DNA of 64,000 nt from NCBI RefSeq assembly GCF_000346465.2, contig NC_034009.1:25155983-25219982 (forward strand), written 5' to 3'. A program made the translations under genes and the position numbers. This document shows, piece after piece, positions 1 to 11,809 of this stretch; position 1 is the stretch's first letter, and each line of letters begins with the position of its first letter. The stretch is from Prunus persica. Lineage: Eukaryota > Streptophyta > Magnoliopsida > Rosales > Rosaceae. The notes beneath the pieces are model-generated. The model was not told where the DNA came from. It ran no database searches and was given only the letters and a program-made list of their open reading frames with translations.

Positions 1-551
1 AAAAGCCCAAATAGCGCGACATTCGATCCACTTAGTAAATACAAGTAACCAAATTTCATTTCAAATCTCCAGGAACTATGGTATTTCACTTAATCAATCC
101 CCGATGCAACCTGAATCAAATATTACTATCTGATATAATTATACTGAAAACCATCTAGAAGGCTAATTATTTGCGGGGGGGGGTGAGGAGGAGGGGGCCA
201 GACCCCTTCAGGCCCTTATATACCTCCGCCATTGCGAACAGAAGAAGGTTTCAATTGGAGTAGAAGCTCGAAAAGATAGAGAAAGAGATAGAGAGAGAAG
301 GTACTTGAAGTGGCCGCAATGCTTTGCACAGAGAGGATTGTTGAAAGTTTGAATGAAATTCAAGAACATTTGTCCCACATTGGTAGAAAGTAGAAAGAGT
401 GAGGTCTTTATAAGTGTGGAAGTCCAACACTTAGTAAATGGAAGTGGGCTAAGTGGAAGCCAATTGGGCTTCAAGAACAATTTGGGCTTTGAATATTATA
501 TAAAAATCACAATTTTTACATAGACGAGTTGGGAATGAGATCATTTGCTAC
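1..551. other. Intergenic, no gene seen
   Basis: No reading frame here has a recognisable domain. The only low-complexity feature is a short purine tract with a run of G at about 175-198. It ends at the TTA that flanks the PIF/Harbinger-like element. Confidence 0.5.
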
Positions 552-993
552 TTAGAGCAATTCCAACGGAGCAGGCTAGCACAAACAGGAGTTAGGAATG
601 ACATAAACGCTGGCGCTAGCAGCTTGGCGTTAGAGCATGAGTTTGAAATTTTTTCGGTACACTACGTGCCAACAATAAAAAAAAATTCAAAATCTCGTGC
701 GCTAACGCCAACCTAGAGTCAACCCTGCTTTCTGCCAACGGCTACAAGCCATGTGGCACGTCCTGGTGTGTCCAATCCAATGGCTACTAATTTTTGTGTA
801 AAATAAATTAATAAATAAAACTGAAAAAAAACATTTTAAATACCAAAAAATTCTGATTTTTTTTTTCTATACATACCTACTAATATTCTTCACTTTCCAC
901 ACCAAATCTTCATACAAATTCTTCTCCTTCCAATATTATTCACTTTCCACACCAAATTTTCCACTACTAAATTTCATTTGTGTAAAAATATAA

Positions 994-1850
994 ATGGCCT
1001 CTTCTATAGAAGCTGGAGGGTCATGGACAACCATGGAAGATGTTTTGTTGTGTGAATGTAGGGTCCAAGTTGGCCATTGCCCGATCACGGGCAATGGGAT
1101 GAAGTTCTCTCATATGTGGAGAAAAATTCATGCCGAATTTTGTGAAAGATCGATTTCGATTCTTACGAAAATGGCATTGGCTAATAGGTAAAATTTTTTG
1201 AATAAATAGTTAGGGAAATAGAGAGATGCGTTGGCAAAAGCGAAGGACAACGTTTGAAGCTGCGAAAATCTTGGCAACGAGGCAAATTATTTGTAATTGC
1301 CATTTTATTAAATTTAATGTCCTATTTTTTGAAATTTTCTTGCATTTCCTTTTTTATTTATTTATAGATTATGCAAGCACAAATGTGGTTCAGTGCCATT
1401 GCCCAAGGTTAAAAATCTTTCAACAATCACCAATGTTGGAAGGTTATGAAAAATTATTTAATAAGATTCAAAATTATTTTCACGGGTCCAACCATTGTGT
1501 TGAATGAGACACCGCTCCACAATTCACCGACATCAAATTCGCCGTTGGAGTCCCCAATGAATCAAGACTCACCAATCCAAAGGGAGCCGAGGCTTATTGG
1601 GAGAAATGTAGCAAAGGCCAAGATAGGGAGTAATTCAACCAATGATGGTGCAAATTTTTTGGAGAAAATTGCTCTCAAGGGCACAATGAAAATTGAGAGA
1701 GACATGAAAAAAGATGCGGATGACAAGGCAAGAGATGAAGAATTTGCAAGAGAAAGGGAGTATGCACACAAACAAGACATGTACAAGAAGGATCAGGAAA
1801 CCATGGTCATGTATACGAGCCATATGTCCCCTGAAACAAAGTCATTTTAG
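994..1850 (+). pseudogene. PIF/Harbinger ORF1 (Myb-like, NAM-associated C-terminus), broken
   Basis: ORF1 proteins of PIF/Harbinger elements bind DNA and assist the transposase. The frame opens with MASSIEAGGSWTTMED, where a W inside a Myb/trihelix-like start is followed by FSHMWRKIHAEFCE. It is then lost at about 1190; in another frame the sequence still reads like the next part of the family (the DALAKAKDNV-like stretch near 1230). The last segment, 1446-1850, is a charged region (PREPRLIG-, AKAKIGSNS-, then DMKKDADDKARDEEFARERE) like the NAM-associated C-terminal domain that plant genomes often mis-name. At least two frame breaks make it a pseudogene. A shorter related copy is at 22.8-23.2 kb. 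Confidence 0.65.
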
Positions 1851-2223
1851 AAGCTAGAATGAATGGATGTAATGAGAATAATGCTTTTATGTGACGATAG
1901 ACCTAGCAACACGGATTGGTTAAATGATGAAAACCATTAGGTTGGATTGATAGAGTTGCCATTTATTAATTAGTTGTATTGCTTGTCTTTTATTTAATTA
2001 GTTGTATTTCTTAGTTGTATTTCTTTTCTTTTATTGAATAAAGAAAGCATTCAATAATATAGCTATTTATTTCAAACATTGCATACATCAAAATAAAGCA
2101 TAATTCATTACAAAACACAACCAAAGCATAATTCAAAATAAAACACGAACAAAGCATAATTCAAAACTAAGCATTAAACTTGACTTCTCAGCTCCTTAAG
2201 TGTTCCATCAAGTCAACTTGACG

Positions 2224-3478
2224 TCATTCGTGAACATAAGAAGATTTCGTTTCAATATAACGGTCAATCATACGGTTGTTGTAACGAATGTCCCTAATCA
2301 ATAGTTCATAATGCAATGGTTGTCCATTTGCTCCCACGGGCGGTTCATAAATTAATGTCAATGCCATGTTCATGGGATCGGGTTCAAACACCTCTGGTTC
2401 ATAATAATCATACTCATCCTCCACAATCATATTATGGAAAATGATGCACGTCAACATAATGCTCCAAAGCATCTCTTCATCAAACATATAAGCATCCCCC
2501 ATAATAATTGTCCACTGATCTTGGAGAATACCAAAACACATTTCCACATCTTTCTTATAACCCTCTTGATAGGCAGCAAAGTATTTTTCCTTCCCAGATT
2601 GGGGATGCGGAATTGTTTTGACGAATGTCGTCCACCTCGGGTAAATTCCGTCTGCTAGGTAGTACTCACCTAAGTAGATGTATTGTTGATTTCATACGTG
2701 ATCTGAGGCGCTTGACCTCTCAACATATCGTTGAACAGCGGAGATTAACCGAGCACGTTAAATTCGTTTTGAGATACCATAACTCGAAAAAGACATGCCA
2801 AACTCAAGTATCGAATTATGCAATAGCTTCCAGAATGATACTTTTTTTGCCATTCTTATTCCCATAATCTACTTGTGCATGCAGTCGATGCTTCCAATTA
2901 TAACTAGGAAACCTCGAGCCTTGGATTTTTGTAGAAGCCTTTGGAGGTCCCTATGTGTAGGCTTGCGAAGGTAATCCCTCGTGTAGAGAGGTTCGATTGC
3001 ATCACATAATCTAACCAAGCTCTTTAGGATAATGGATTTCCTCATCCTAGCAATCTTATTCACCTAGTCTGCAGATGCGCTAAACGCTAGCATCCATAAA
3101 GAAGCTGTAAGTTTTTGCTCTAGAAGAAGATCCAAACCCTAGTAGCATCATACTTCTGAACGAAGTATGCGTCGTAATTGCAAACAAATGCATGATTGTA
3201 TTGAACAAATGGGGCTGCATTCTATATCGCCCTCAAAAATCAAAACTACAGTACAACGAATTTGGGATAAAGTAATCTTCCAAGAGATTCTTACCCCGAG
3301 AATGCCTATGTCTGTCCACGTTCTGGCCATGACCGACTTGTGCACCACGATGGCCATTGCTTGATTGATGGAGCATACCCACTACCATGGCAACTTGATC
3401 ACCATCTTTTACCTCCTCCCTTTCTTCTTCAGCTTGTTTGCACCTGCTTTCTTCATTTTCTCTCTCTTGCCTCTCCAA
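2224..3478 (-). pseudogene. PIF/Harbinger DDE transposase (ALP1-like), broken
   Basis: Read on minus, pieces of a DDE_4-type nuclease appear in the correct order in several frames. An N-terminal part (3478-3148) is followed by a segment at 3063-2869 with GFLVIIGSIDCMHK, the first catalytic Asp context. Then comes YYLADGIYPRWTTFVKTIPHP near 2690-2600 (second Asp context) and DVEMCFGILQDQW with CIIFHNMIVEDEYDYYEPE at about 2547-2390 (Glu region and C-terminal signature). Stops and frame changes separate these blocks, so no active enzyme is made. It faces the ORF1 relic across about 370 bp of AT-rich spacer. Confidence 0.75.
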
Positions 3479-3655
3479 TAACCTCCTCGTGTAAGATATT
3501 GAAAGTAGAATGTGTTTTCTAAAATCTGAGAAATGAAAGGATAGAGAAGATATGGTATGAGATGTCTGAGTTGAGGCTGTGGTTCATAGAGGGATTTAGA
3601 AGATAAAGATGACACGTGGCGCAATTTTAGAGGGTGAAAATATTATCTGAAATCA

Positions 3656-3742
3656 AATTTTATAATAAATATCGACACGTGATAACTGAGAATCTGATCT
3701 GAAATTTGAGATGTCAATTTTATAATAAATACGAACACGTGG
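3656..3742. repeat. Two subterminal repeats ending in CACGTG
   Basis: A block reading TTTTATAATAAATA followed within a few bases by ACACGTG occurs at about 3658-3685 and again at about 3718-3741. It lies beside the transposase start, where PIF-like elements usually keep subterminal repeats. CACGTG is a palindrome, also the G-box core. Confidence 0.5.
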
Positions 3743-3764
3743 CAATAAAAAATCTATTGCTTCT

Positions 3765-3961
3765 CGTACCACCGAGATCACCACACCGTGACCACATTCT
3801 TCATTGCCACCATCACTACTTGGAATTCGCAATGGAGCTGTCATGGCGAAACAAAAAAGATTCCCAAATGAACTTTGAGGCAGATCAAACCTCTGACTCA
3901 AGTCCACAACATGGATCACCCTATACAACTTATTCTTGGTATAATCCTTTGTAGCAGCCAC
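3765..3961 (-). pseudogene. BAHD acyltransferase fragment
   Basis: On minus this stretch reads KLYRVIHVVDLSQRFDLP, then FGNLFCFAMTAP, then VVISVVREAIDF. These align in order with the intact BAHD at 8179-9465 (KIYKVLHAVNLRTRMDPPLP, IGNVSRFAIATL, LVGQMREAL). Only this central piece of the C-terminal half survives. The frame runs into the PIF/Harbinger element at about 3760 and the remainder was not found. It is a third or fourth family member in this neighbourhood, now dead. Confidence 0.7.
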
Positions 3962-4251
3962 AAACCGACTTCATACATAAGGTTTCAACCCGTGTTGGGC
4001 GTTTCTTCAAGTATATGTTGTGTTCTGTTTGTACCCAGTTTTAGTAAATGGACAAAAAATGGTCTAACGGGTTAAAAGAATATTTTAAAGAAGAAAAGCA
4101 GGCCCATTAACACTTATCTTCTCTTAATGGGTCATCTTTTTCCTAACGCGCTTTTTTGAATGAATCAATAAGAAGGCCCAAATTGTCAAGGATCAGATCA
4201 TTGTCTCGCACTAAAGGTTAAAAATGGATAAACATGTTTTCTAGGCCCACG

Positions 4252-4861
4252 CACAACTACAAAAAAGCAAAAAGACGACGGTAAATCACCGTCGTGTATT
4301 GGATTTTTCAATGGTCGTGGAATCCACCGTCATCTTTTCCCTCATAAACCACGACGCTAAATAACCGTCGTTGTTAACATATACAACGTCATCAACAAAT
4401 ACAAAACGACGTCTTTGTACTGCAAAAAGATCTAAAAAAAGCAATCGAGGATGATAATAGACGACCAACTCTCTAAAAAAACCGTCGTTAAAAAGGAAAA
4501 ATATGACACATATTAACAGAACAAGGCCGCAAGATAGACATACAACGACGAAAATACAAATACGACGACGTTAAATATAATTTTCACGACAATAAAAAAT
4601 ATGACGTCTTTAAATACATTAGAAGACGACGTTATTTATACCTACTACGTCGCATATATAAAAACAACCGTCGTAAAATTAATTTTCCACTTCGATTTTT
4701 CGATAAAAGATGACGTGGAAATAGTTGTCAGTGTCATTATTTACGACGTATATGTTAATAGAGTAGACGTTGAAAAACTAAACAACGTCGGTTACAAATA
4801 TATGAGAGTCGTATTACAAAATTTATACGTCCTATTTTCAGAAACAAACAACGACGATAAA
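4252..4861. mobile_element. Orphan CACTA terminal fragment (610 bp)
   Basis: Starting CACAACTACAAAAAAGC, this block matches almost base for base the reverse complement of the right end of the large CACTA element (38122-38731). It shares the clustered ACGACGGT/ACCGTCG motifs and the unique sequence between them. Similarity stops at about 4861 and no second terminus follows. The outermost bases are CACAA rather than CACTA, so the end is mutated. It is a stranded or truncated relative of the large element, in inverted orientation. Confidence 0.85.
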
Positions 4862-6239
4862 GGTGATTATCACCATTAATGACGACTTGACCTTCTTCTC
4901 TCCCAGCAAGAAAACAAGCCGTACAGAAGCCACCAAAACCAGAGAATGAGCAAATTGCCAGCCAGGTCTTCAAGTACAAAGGGGTCAAATCAAGAGAGCT
5001 TCACAAAGAAAACTGACGGTTCCTGCCAGAAGCCCTCCATCATTCCCTCTATGAACCGGTTAAGACCAACAAACCAACAGCTGATCTTGAACCACAAGCC
5101 AAAGGTCTTTTCGCAGTTTCCATCATTACGAGCTCCTTTCATCTCTATAAATAAAGAGGTTCTACTTCATAAGAAGGGGACTCTCTCTCCAAAATCAGAC
5201 GCAAACGTCTCAGAAAACACTTGACAACTCTCAAAGATAACAATCTGCCTACTTTCTTTAGATAACCAGTCGACAGCTCCTGCGTTTATCTCTCGTTGCT
5301 CTGCCATATTCATGGTATGATTTTCTTTTAAAAGTAATTTGTTTCAATTCATATAATCACTTAACTGTATTGAGAAATCTCCAGTCTCTCTTTCCTTGCT
5401 TTGTAATTTGAATTTAAGGATGATTGATGGGTTTAATTGAAGAAGGTTCTGTTATTCAGTCTCGTTTACACTTAGATCGAGTATGAGTTGCAGAAAATCA
5501 TCTTAAATAAATTCATCTAATTACCTAAAACGAATTATAGATTATTTTAGCACATAAAATTAAATTCCCGCATTCGTTCCTTTATAAAAGTCCAAAGAAC
5601 CAATGTTCAGGCCTGAGAAGGAACTAGGGCCCGAATAAAACAGTAACGATAGGAGGGATAGGAAGTTGAGTTGGAGTCGAATTATACCATTGGGCCCGAG
5701 TTAACTATTAATCCCGCCCTAGGATGATACAGATATTGAAACTGGTTGATAAAACCCGGATAGGGTCTTACTAACCACGATCTTGGTCTCTGTCTCTCTT
5801 ACCTGTTCAAGTACTGCTCATGCTTGTCAGATTGACACTCGCGAAGGAAAGAATATTGAAGTCTTCTTACTAACCCCTCTTTGGAGCACAATGGCTTGAG
5901 AAGAAGTCCAGTAAAAGATGCACGAACTCCGTCAAAATCAATCATTCACAACCATCCATACCAGATATATTGGGCTGGTCATATACCCAATAGTAGCATG
6001 CCTACACAACACCACAAATCAACGTCGGGAAGAATTTAGAGACAGGGCCTCGATCAAGCCCGCTCACTTTTGGCAGACTGATTGAACTTTCAATTTTGTT
6101 CAGAGATTGAAGAAGTCCTCTCTGCGAGCCAAGAGACACATCCAATCGGGGCATTGGTGTTGATCCAGCAAGCCTCTCCGTTCCTCCGAGCAGAACAAAC
6201 CCCCGCGGACGGAAAAAAAGGACCAACATGTTCATATAT
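4862..6239. other. Intergenic, possible LTR-like remnant
   Basis: No gene was recognised. At about 5146-5165 a CTCTATAAATAAAGAGG box precedes a pyrimidine- and AC-rich leader (5190-5310), the look of a retrotransposon LTR U3/R region. No paired LTR, primer-binding site or coding remnant was seen. An open frame on minus at 6002-6235 has no recognisable motif. Confidence 0.3.
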
Positions 6240-7089
6240 TTCTTGAAGGTTCTCTATATTTGAGAGGCATCAACCACAAACCTCTTTATTACCTTGTCCT
6301 TTGTGATGCCAACTCCGCCATCCTATTCAATATTAAAGTCCTTTGGTGGGAAGAGTGTGGATGAAATAAAGTCCGGAGGGTTTACGTTGGCTTTATATCC
6401 ACAAGCAATGGCTGCCCAAATTTTGCTGAACATGAAATATGACAACCCATAAGCAATCTTATAGGAAATGCATTAACCAATTGCAAAGCCTCCACATTGA
6501 AATATGTTGAGTTGGATCCTTAAGGGCAATAAACTGGTAATATCATCAAGTTCGAAGAGCATGAACTTGTTGAGCTCACTATGGATATGGTTGTTGAGAA
6601 CATCAAAGAGTGTGCAATCTAGTACTCAAGCTTCGACGACAGGGATGCCCTTGTCGTTGCAATGTATGAACTGGTTGTGCACGATGCGTCCAGCTAAAGG
6701 TTTAAGACCTACAATAACGAGTTCTTGAGGTGGTTGGATATTTCAGTGATGTTGAATTGTGTCTTGGCATTATGTTCATAGAAGAGGAGCAAAGGGTTGT
6801 AAACTTAGGGAGCTATTGGATCAAGGAAAGGAGAATTGGTAGTGGCAAAGATGGTCAGGCAGTGGCGGAGCTAGAAGCTAATATGTAGGGGGGCCAGTAG
6901 CATAAATGCAAGATTATATAGAGCTATATTTTAACTAATATTGTAGTTGATGCATAAGAAAAATTGAGTTTTCATGGAGTTTGGGGGGTCCTTGGTTATG
7001 ACAGGCCTACATGTGGCTCCGCCCTTCTAGTCAGGGGTTGGAGAAGATTGTTTGCTAATTTCCTTGGAGATCACCTCAACTTCAACCTT
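6240..7089 (-). pseudogene. BAHD acyltransferase pseudogene
   Basis: On minus from ATG at 7089 the sequence reads MKVEVISKEISKQSSPTP, then DHLCHYQFSFLDPIAP once the 170-bp MITE at 6860-7029 is left out. It goes on through NPLLLFYEHNAKTQFNITEI, PLAGRIVHNQFIHCNDKGI, LNIFQCGGFAIG, FSKIWAAIACGYKAN, LFPPKDFN and VIKRFVVDASQI. This is the N-terminal half of a clade III (vinorine synthase-like) BAHD enzyme. It has several in-frame stops, frame shifts, and a decayed HXXXD region (near CISYKIAYGL). Similarity ends at about 6240 and the DFGWG half is missing. It lies 1.1 kb from the intact copy and in the same orientation. Confidence 0.8.
6860..7029. mobile_element. 170-bp MITE inside the BAHD pseudogene
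   Basis: GTCAGG directly flanks both sides (6854-6859 and 7030-7035). The ends are inverted: CAGTGGCGGAGC on the left, and GGCTCCGCCC near the right end. Removing it with one flank restores a continuous BAHD reading across the junction (SSPTPDHLCHYQ), which fixes the boundaries and shows the insertion came after the gene existed. The superfamily was not assigned because the TSD length is unclear. Confidence 0.75.
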
Positions 7090-7194
7090 CATTATTCTTC
7101 CCATATCCTAATTAATCAACTCGATAGCGTTAATTAGTAAGAGAAAGGTTGTGTTTGTTAATGTTGATGGTGTGGTTCTACATGTATCAACGCC

Positions 7195-7273
<79 letters not shown>

Positions 7274-8178
7274 TGAAGTAAAGACAAATTCGAATTGTTG
7301 ATTATGTGATTCTGTTTCATACTCAAGAGTGTAGGTCGACCAGAAAAAAAGAAGTTGTTCAACCATAATATCATACCGAGAGAATGTCAAAGGGTGAAAT
7401 ATTGTTTGATTATGCGTGGTTCTGTCAATGAAATATCATGGTTTTAATTTGTATGATTTGTGGAGTCATGAATACAATATATTAGGTTTGTTGTTTAGGG
7501 CTTGTAAATAAATGTTCATTACAATTGTAACAACTCTTTCGTACGTACGTATCATTCACGGTTGATCTAAATGTTCACTCATTTTTTATTTCTCGATTGT
7601 GGAATTTGAAATTAAATGTAAAATACAAAGACAAAAGAAAATAATTTAATCTTTCATAATTTTATGGGAGATTCACTATTATGCCCGATATAAGGGGCCA
7701 AATTATATATATATATAAGAAAACTTATGTGAAATGGACTTTAAAAACACACTCATATTCTATTTACAACATACCAAAGAGGCTTTTTAACTTCTTATAA
7801 ATTACAAACTATCATTGATTTCTTAAAACAAACTCAACCCCAAAACCTCATTAAAAAAAAAACCAACACTTAATAGGACATTAAAGTAATTTAATAATCA
7901 AAATTAAATTCAATAGGGTGAACTGTGATTTTTTGGGTTTTTTTTTTGTTTGTATATAAAAATTAAATTATGTAAGATTTATCTATATCATTACTAATGT
8001 TAAGAATGGGTAAATGACTAAATATCCCTAATTTTACTGTGTCACATCAGATTTTTTCCTTCATGAACAACTTTATTCAATCCAAAGCTTATAGGATTAT
8101 ACAACAAGAAGTTCTAAATAATAAATAAAACATAAAATACAAATCCAAGCACACTAATCCAACAATTTCTACCAGGGA
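7090..8178. other. Intergenic, with (AT)n(AG)n microsatellite
   Basis: A compound microsatellite lies at about 7199-7271: an AT run, then an AG run. The rest is AT-rich with no gene seen. It forms the 3' flank of the BAHD gene ending at 8179. Confidence 0.6.
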
Positions 8179-9465
8179 CTAAATCTTAGCATCTTGGGCT
8201 TGATAAGTACACGCCAGCAGCTGCTCATCCTCTTGGAACTTGGCCATGTCTTCCTCCTTCAAATTAACCCATGCTTCAATCCCACCACCGGACGCGGTAT
8301 CCATGAAGACAACCAAATTCTTAAAAGGGAGGCTAGCCGACCCGACCCACACGGGCTTTCCCCACCCAAAGTCCGTTTCATAAAGCGGGAACCTGCACAA
8401 GCTAGTAAAGTTCAACGACACCACTTCACCTTTCAGAAACTCTGCTACTCGCTGCTTCAAAAAGCTCAAGTGTGTGTCGCCATCTCTCATCGTACTCAGG
8501 TAATCACTGTCGATCGTCTTCAAGGCTTCTCTCATCTGGCCAACCAGCCCATAACACGTGTCCTTGCTCCCGTCAAACGACAGCGTCGCAATCGCAAACC
8601 GGCTCACGTTTCCAATATGATACTCGGGGAGTGGTGGGTCCATCCTGGTCCGTAAGTTGACGGCGTGAAGCACTTTGTAAATTTTTTTCGGGTTGGGTTC
8701 TCCTTGGGTGGAAGCTATAAACCGGGCCCATATAAAAGATGACAGGGCCTCAATGCGGGTCGGGTATCTATCATTCGAATTATTTTCTGTGTACTTTGAC
8801 CTAAGAGAAGCAACCATAGAAGCACTAAAAACAAACCTTTTGGTCACAATGTTTTCTCTGATGATCCCAGTGCTTGGTTTGTACCCAGATATGCTTCTGG
8901 GTGGGAAGAGGGTGGCCACATCAAAAAGGGGGGGGCTAATTGTACTGTTTTTGATATCACAATTTCCCCGAGATACTGAGGCCCAGCTGTTTAGGAACGT
9001 GATGACTGAGAAGGCATCGACAATTTTGTGAGAAATGCAAATTCCAATTGCCATGCCACCACAGTCAAATATGTTGACTTGGACAGCAAGAATCAAGTCA
9101 CCCACATTGTCTAGGTCATACGGGAGTAATTTGTTGAGTTGGTTTGGGTCGGGTTGGGATATCACGTCAGATAGCAAGCAGTTCACTTGGGCTTGGACAT
9201 AATGTACACCTTGGTCGTTGCAATCGACGTAGGCATCGTCGATAACACGTCCAGCTAGCGGATAATATTGTGTCAAGATCTCCGATAAGGATTGCTTAAC
9301 CCGATCAGAATATATTTTGACATTGTTGGTGTAGAAAAGAATCATAGGCATGAAAATTGGGGTGGCGATTTGGTCAAGAAAAGAAAGTTCATGTTTACGG
9401 AGATGGGGTGGGGTTGGTGAAGAAGGCTTAATGCAATCTCTCTCAAGAACTTGGATCCTCATCAT
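8179..9465 (-). CDS. BAHD acyltransferase, vinorine synthase-like
   Basis: Predicted cytosolic acyl-CoA-dependent O-acyltransferase of 428 residues, near the usual 430-460. The catalytic HXXXD is HKIVD at 146-150, and the structural DFGWG motif is intact at 365-369, followed by KPVWVG. The N-terminus KPSSPTPPHLRKHELSFLDQ is the form seen in clade III members that acetylate alcohols (vinorine synthase, alcohol acyltransferase relatives). The exact substrate cannot be read from sequence. The ATG at 9465 (or the adjacent one at 9462) is chosen because homologous sequence starts there; the frame stays open to 9567 but upstream residues do not match the family. A TATA box sits 70 bp upstream. Single exon. 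Same strand as the pseudogene at 6.2-7.1 kb and the paralogue at 18.9-20.3 kb, suggesting local duplication. Confidence 0.9.
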   Translation of the reverse strand: MMRIQVLERDCIKPSSPTPPHLRKHELSFLDQIATPIFMPMILFYTNNVKIYSDRVKQSLSEILTQYYPLAGRVIDDAYVDCNDQGVHYVQAQVNCLLSDVISQPDPNQLNKLLPYDLDNVGDLILAVQVNIFDCGGMAIGICISHKIVDAFSVITFLNSWASVSRGNCDIKNSTISPPLFDVATLFPPRSISGYKPSTGIIRENIVTKRFVFSASMVASLRSKYTENNSNDRYPTRIEALSSFIWARFIASTQGEPNPKKIYKVLHAVNLRTRMDPPLPEYHIGNVSRFAIATLSFDGSKDTCYGLVGQMREALKTIDSDYLSTMRDGDTHLSFLKQRVAEFLKGEVVSLNFTSLCRFPLYETDFGWGKPVWVGSASLPFKNLVVFMDTASGGGIEAWVNLKEEDMAKFQEDEQLLACTYQAQDAKI

Positions 9466-9534
9466 CCTATAACAATATTGAGAATTAAGGATGGTTTGAA
9501 GAAAGTGGTTGTGCAAATGTGGCTCGGGATTGCG

Positions 9535-9544
9535 ATATTTATAG
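9535..9544 (-). promoter_or_regulatory. TATA box of BAHD gene 1
   Basis: On minus this reads CTATAAATAT, about 70 bp before the chosen ATG at 9465. That implies a 5' UTR of roughly 40 nt and supports the downstream start over the 9567 one. Confidence 0.6.
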
Positions 9545-10094
9545 TGTGCTCCCTCCAATGGTACCAATTAAGTTGGCCTACATCTTATCTTAATAAATAA
9601 CGTGATCCATGCAATATGGAGGACGTACGTGTTCACTTTTCTCGCCACTAGAATGAAAAGAACATAAGCCGAATCGAAGGCGGTACTTAATTTTTGTAAA
9701 CAAGAAGATTATAATTGAACACACATGTAGCAATGCGGATTTAGCTTTTCTTTGCGTATACAGTCAACCTACGAGTGTTATTATAATTGACCACTGGCAA
9801 GAAATTGAACACTAACTTACAAGCCTCGAGCTAGCGCCCATATTCATTGACCAAGTCACCCAGAAATATTATATTCAACGACCCAAAAATTTAGGATTCA
9901 GGTGGAGAATAATAAAAATATGTCTTATATATCCTCTCCTTGAATCATCTTAGCTGATGATGTTTGCATGACAATACGGTGACGTTATTCTTTCGATTCC
10001 TGGGATTTTTATATGGTTTTTAATTAGGAAATTGATTTTCTCACTTGTTTTTTTAGTTCAATTACACTTTATTTGGTTGAAAATTGTATGTTCT

Positions 10095-10335
10095 CATTTT
10101 TTTTTAATAATAAAAAAAGGGGTTTAAAACCCCAGCAAAAAACAACAAACAACTAAACAATATTAATCATACAAGTCTTGGTAACCCCTAATGAGTCATC
10201 CATCAACAGAAGCCTAAACCAATCCATAATTTCCTCAATAAACCAGCAATCCATGTCATTGTCGTGGCTCCAAGCAGCCAATCTATCAACAACAGCGTTC
10301 TTCCCTCTGTAAATATGTTGAAGTTTACTTCTTGG
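10095..10335 (-). mobile_element. LINE 3'-end relic (RNase H-like tail)
   Basis: On minus the frame reads LQHIYRGKNAVVDRLAAWS, then WWFIEEIMDWFRLLLMDD and a stop. It is followed by a short 3' UTR ending in GGGTTTTAAACCCC and an A/T-rich tail. HIYRGKN-AVVD-LA resembles the end of the RNase H domain in plant LINEs (H-REGN-AAD-LA). The rest of the element is missing. Medium confidence because it rests on one short motif. Confidence 0.45.
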
Positions 10336-10501
10336 AAATTGTATGTTCTGTGACTTTATTTCTTTTGTTCACTTATACTTTCTTGTTTGTTATAGTAAAA
10401 AGTATTTTTTTTTTTAAAAAGGGAGTGTAAGTGGACAAAAGGGGAGTGGAAAAATCAGCACCCTTTAAATATCATACGTTCAAATCCTCAGAAAGAGAGA
10501 G

Positions 10502-10627
10502 AGACATTTCACATAAATTCGACAATTAAGAGTGTAAATGTATTGCAAAGGACCCACTAGTGAAAGAGACATTTCACATAAATTGTACAATTAAGAGTGT
10601 AAATGTATTGCAAAGGACCCACTAGTG
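10502..10627. repeat. Tandem duplication, unit about 65 bp, two copies
   Basis: GAGACATTTCACATAAATT...GTAAATGTATTGCAAAGGACCCACTAGTG is present twice in a row, with a few mismatches in the middle of the unit. Confidence 0.85.
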
Positions 10628-11809
10628 TAGTTGTTTGGAGTATTTATTCACTCAGGCAAGGTCATCAGTTTGAATCCTAGCATTCGTATAGTATGTGTGA
10701 GAGTTTAGTATATTACCGCTCCTCTCCATAAGAAAGGACCTTTAAAAAAAAAAGAATGTATATGTATTGAAATATAGATATGAGACCTGTTTTTCCTTTT
10801 TGAGGAGAACATACGAGGAAATCTTTTCTTGTATTTCTTATAGGAAAAGATTTCCTCCACAAGTCATAGTTGAAAATGATTAATTTGACAATTCTTGACT
10901 AATTATTATGCCCAAGATTTCCTCCAAATGCGAAGATCAAATTTCAACTTTAACATATAATTCACGTTTTAACAAGTGGTATTGAACCTGATTAATTCGA
11001 AAATCAGGTCCCATAGCATTGATCAATTTTTTTTATTTTTTTATTTTGGCAAGAATTTGATTGCATTTCAAACCTAATTAAAAGTTAAAACGTGTAGACA
11101 TTACGTTCTTGCTAGATATGATCACAGAACTAGTGATGACTTTTGTAGAGCTAGGCATCATGCCGACATGGATTTAAGATGACATAATCATATTTTCATT
11201 TGTCTCATCTTGTTAATTAGAATGCGAGCATTCAATTCAAAATCAATTGATAATGGTTAAAGAGGTCCAATATACTTAAGCGGTCCTTATATTAGATTTT
11301 CCATCTCCAATGTGGGACTCCACAACCTTCAACCTCACCCTAACTATATCCCCCCGTATTTTTCAAGGCTAATGTTTCGTTACATTCTACCAAATTCATC
11401 AATTAATTAGTGTACAACTTTACTGTTAAAACTAATTAATCAGTTATACCTATATTTCTCTTAAAAAATTTACCAAACTTTGCGGTGACAAAGATCTTCG
11501 GAAGAACCACACCTATGCACGTATATATGCAATTAAGTATGTTCTAAATTACTAATTAATTATTATTAACACCGATAGTCCTTGTTTTTTTTAATTTTAT
11601 CAATCCCTCAGAATTGATGTTAGCTAGTTAAATTTGGAGAGCAAACACACACATAAATTAGTATGAGTTCATGCATGACGTACGAATACGATTGACAGAG
11701 ATCACATGCCTAGTAAACCAACTATATTTTCAAGCTTGGATTAATAATGTCTAGACACATATCCATTCTGAAAACTTGCATGGAGATATATATATGCACC
11801 TAAATTGAC

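Larger units (their letters stand above)
552..3760. mobile_element. Degraded PIF/Harbinger element
   Basis: The left end is TTA (552-554), the usual PIF/Harbinger target site, followed by GAGCAATTCCAACGG. A near relative of this terminus (GACCAGTTCCAAC) occurs at 22689 after another TTA. The element holds the two genes typical of the superfamily in convergent orientation: a Myb/NAM-associated-type ORF1 on plus and a DDE transposase on minus, both broken. No matching inverted terminus was found on the right, so the right limit is the point where acyltransferase similarity resumes and is approximate. It appears to interrupt a BAHD gene. Confidence 0.7.

Noticed and set aside
6002..6235. Minus-strand frame of 77 residues with Gly/Arg/Leu content, first taken as the C-terminal half of the BAHD pseudogene
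   Set aside because: It shows none of the BAHD blocks expected there (VEALS, NLR-RMDP, DFGWG); BAHD similarity ends at about 6240.
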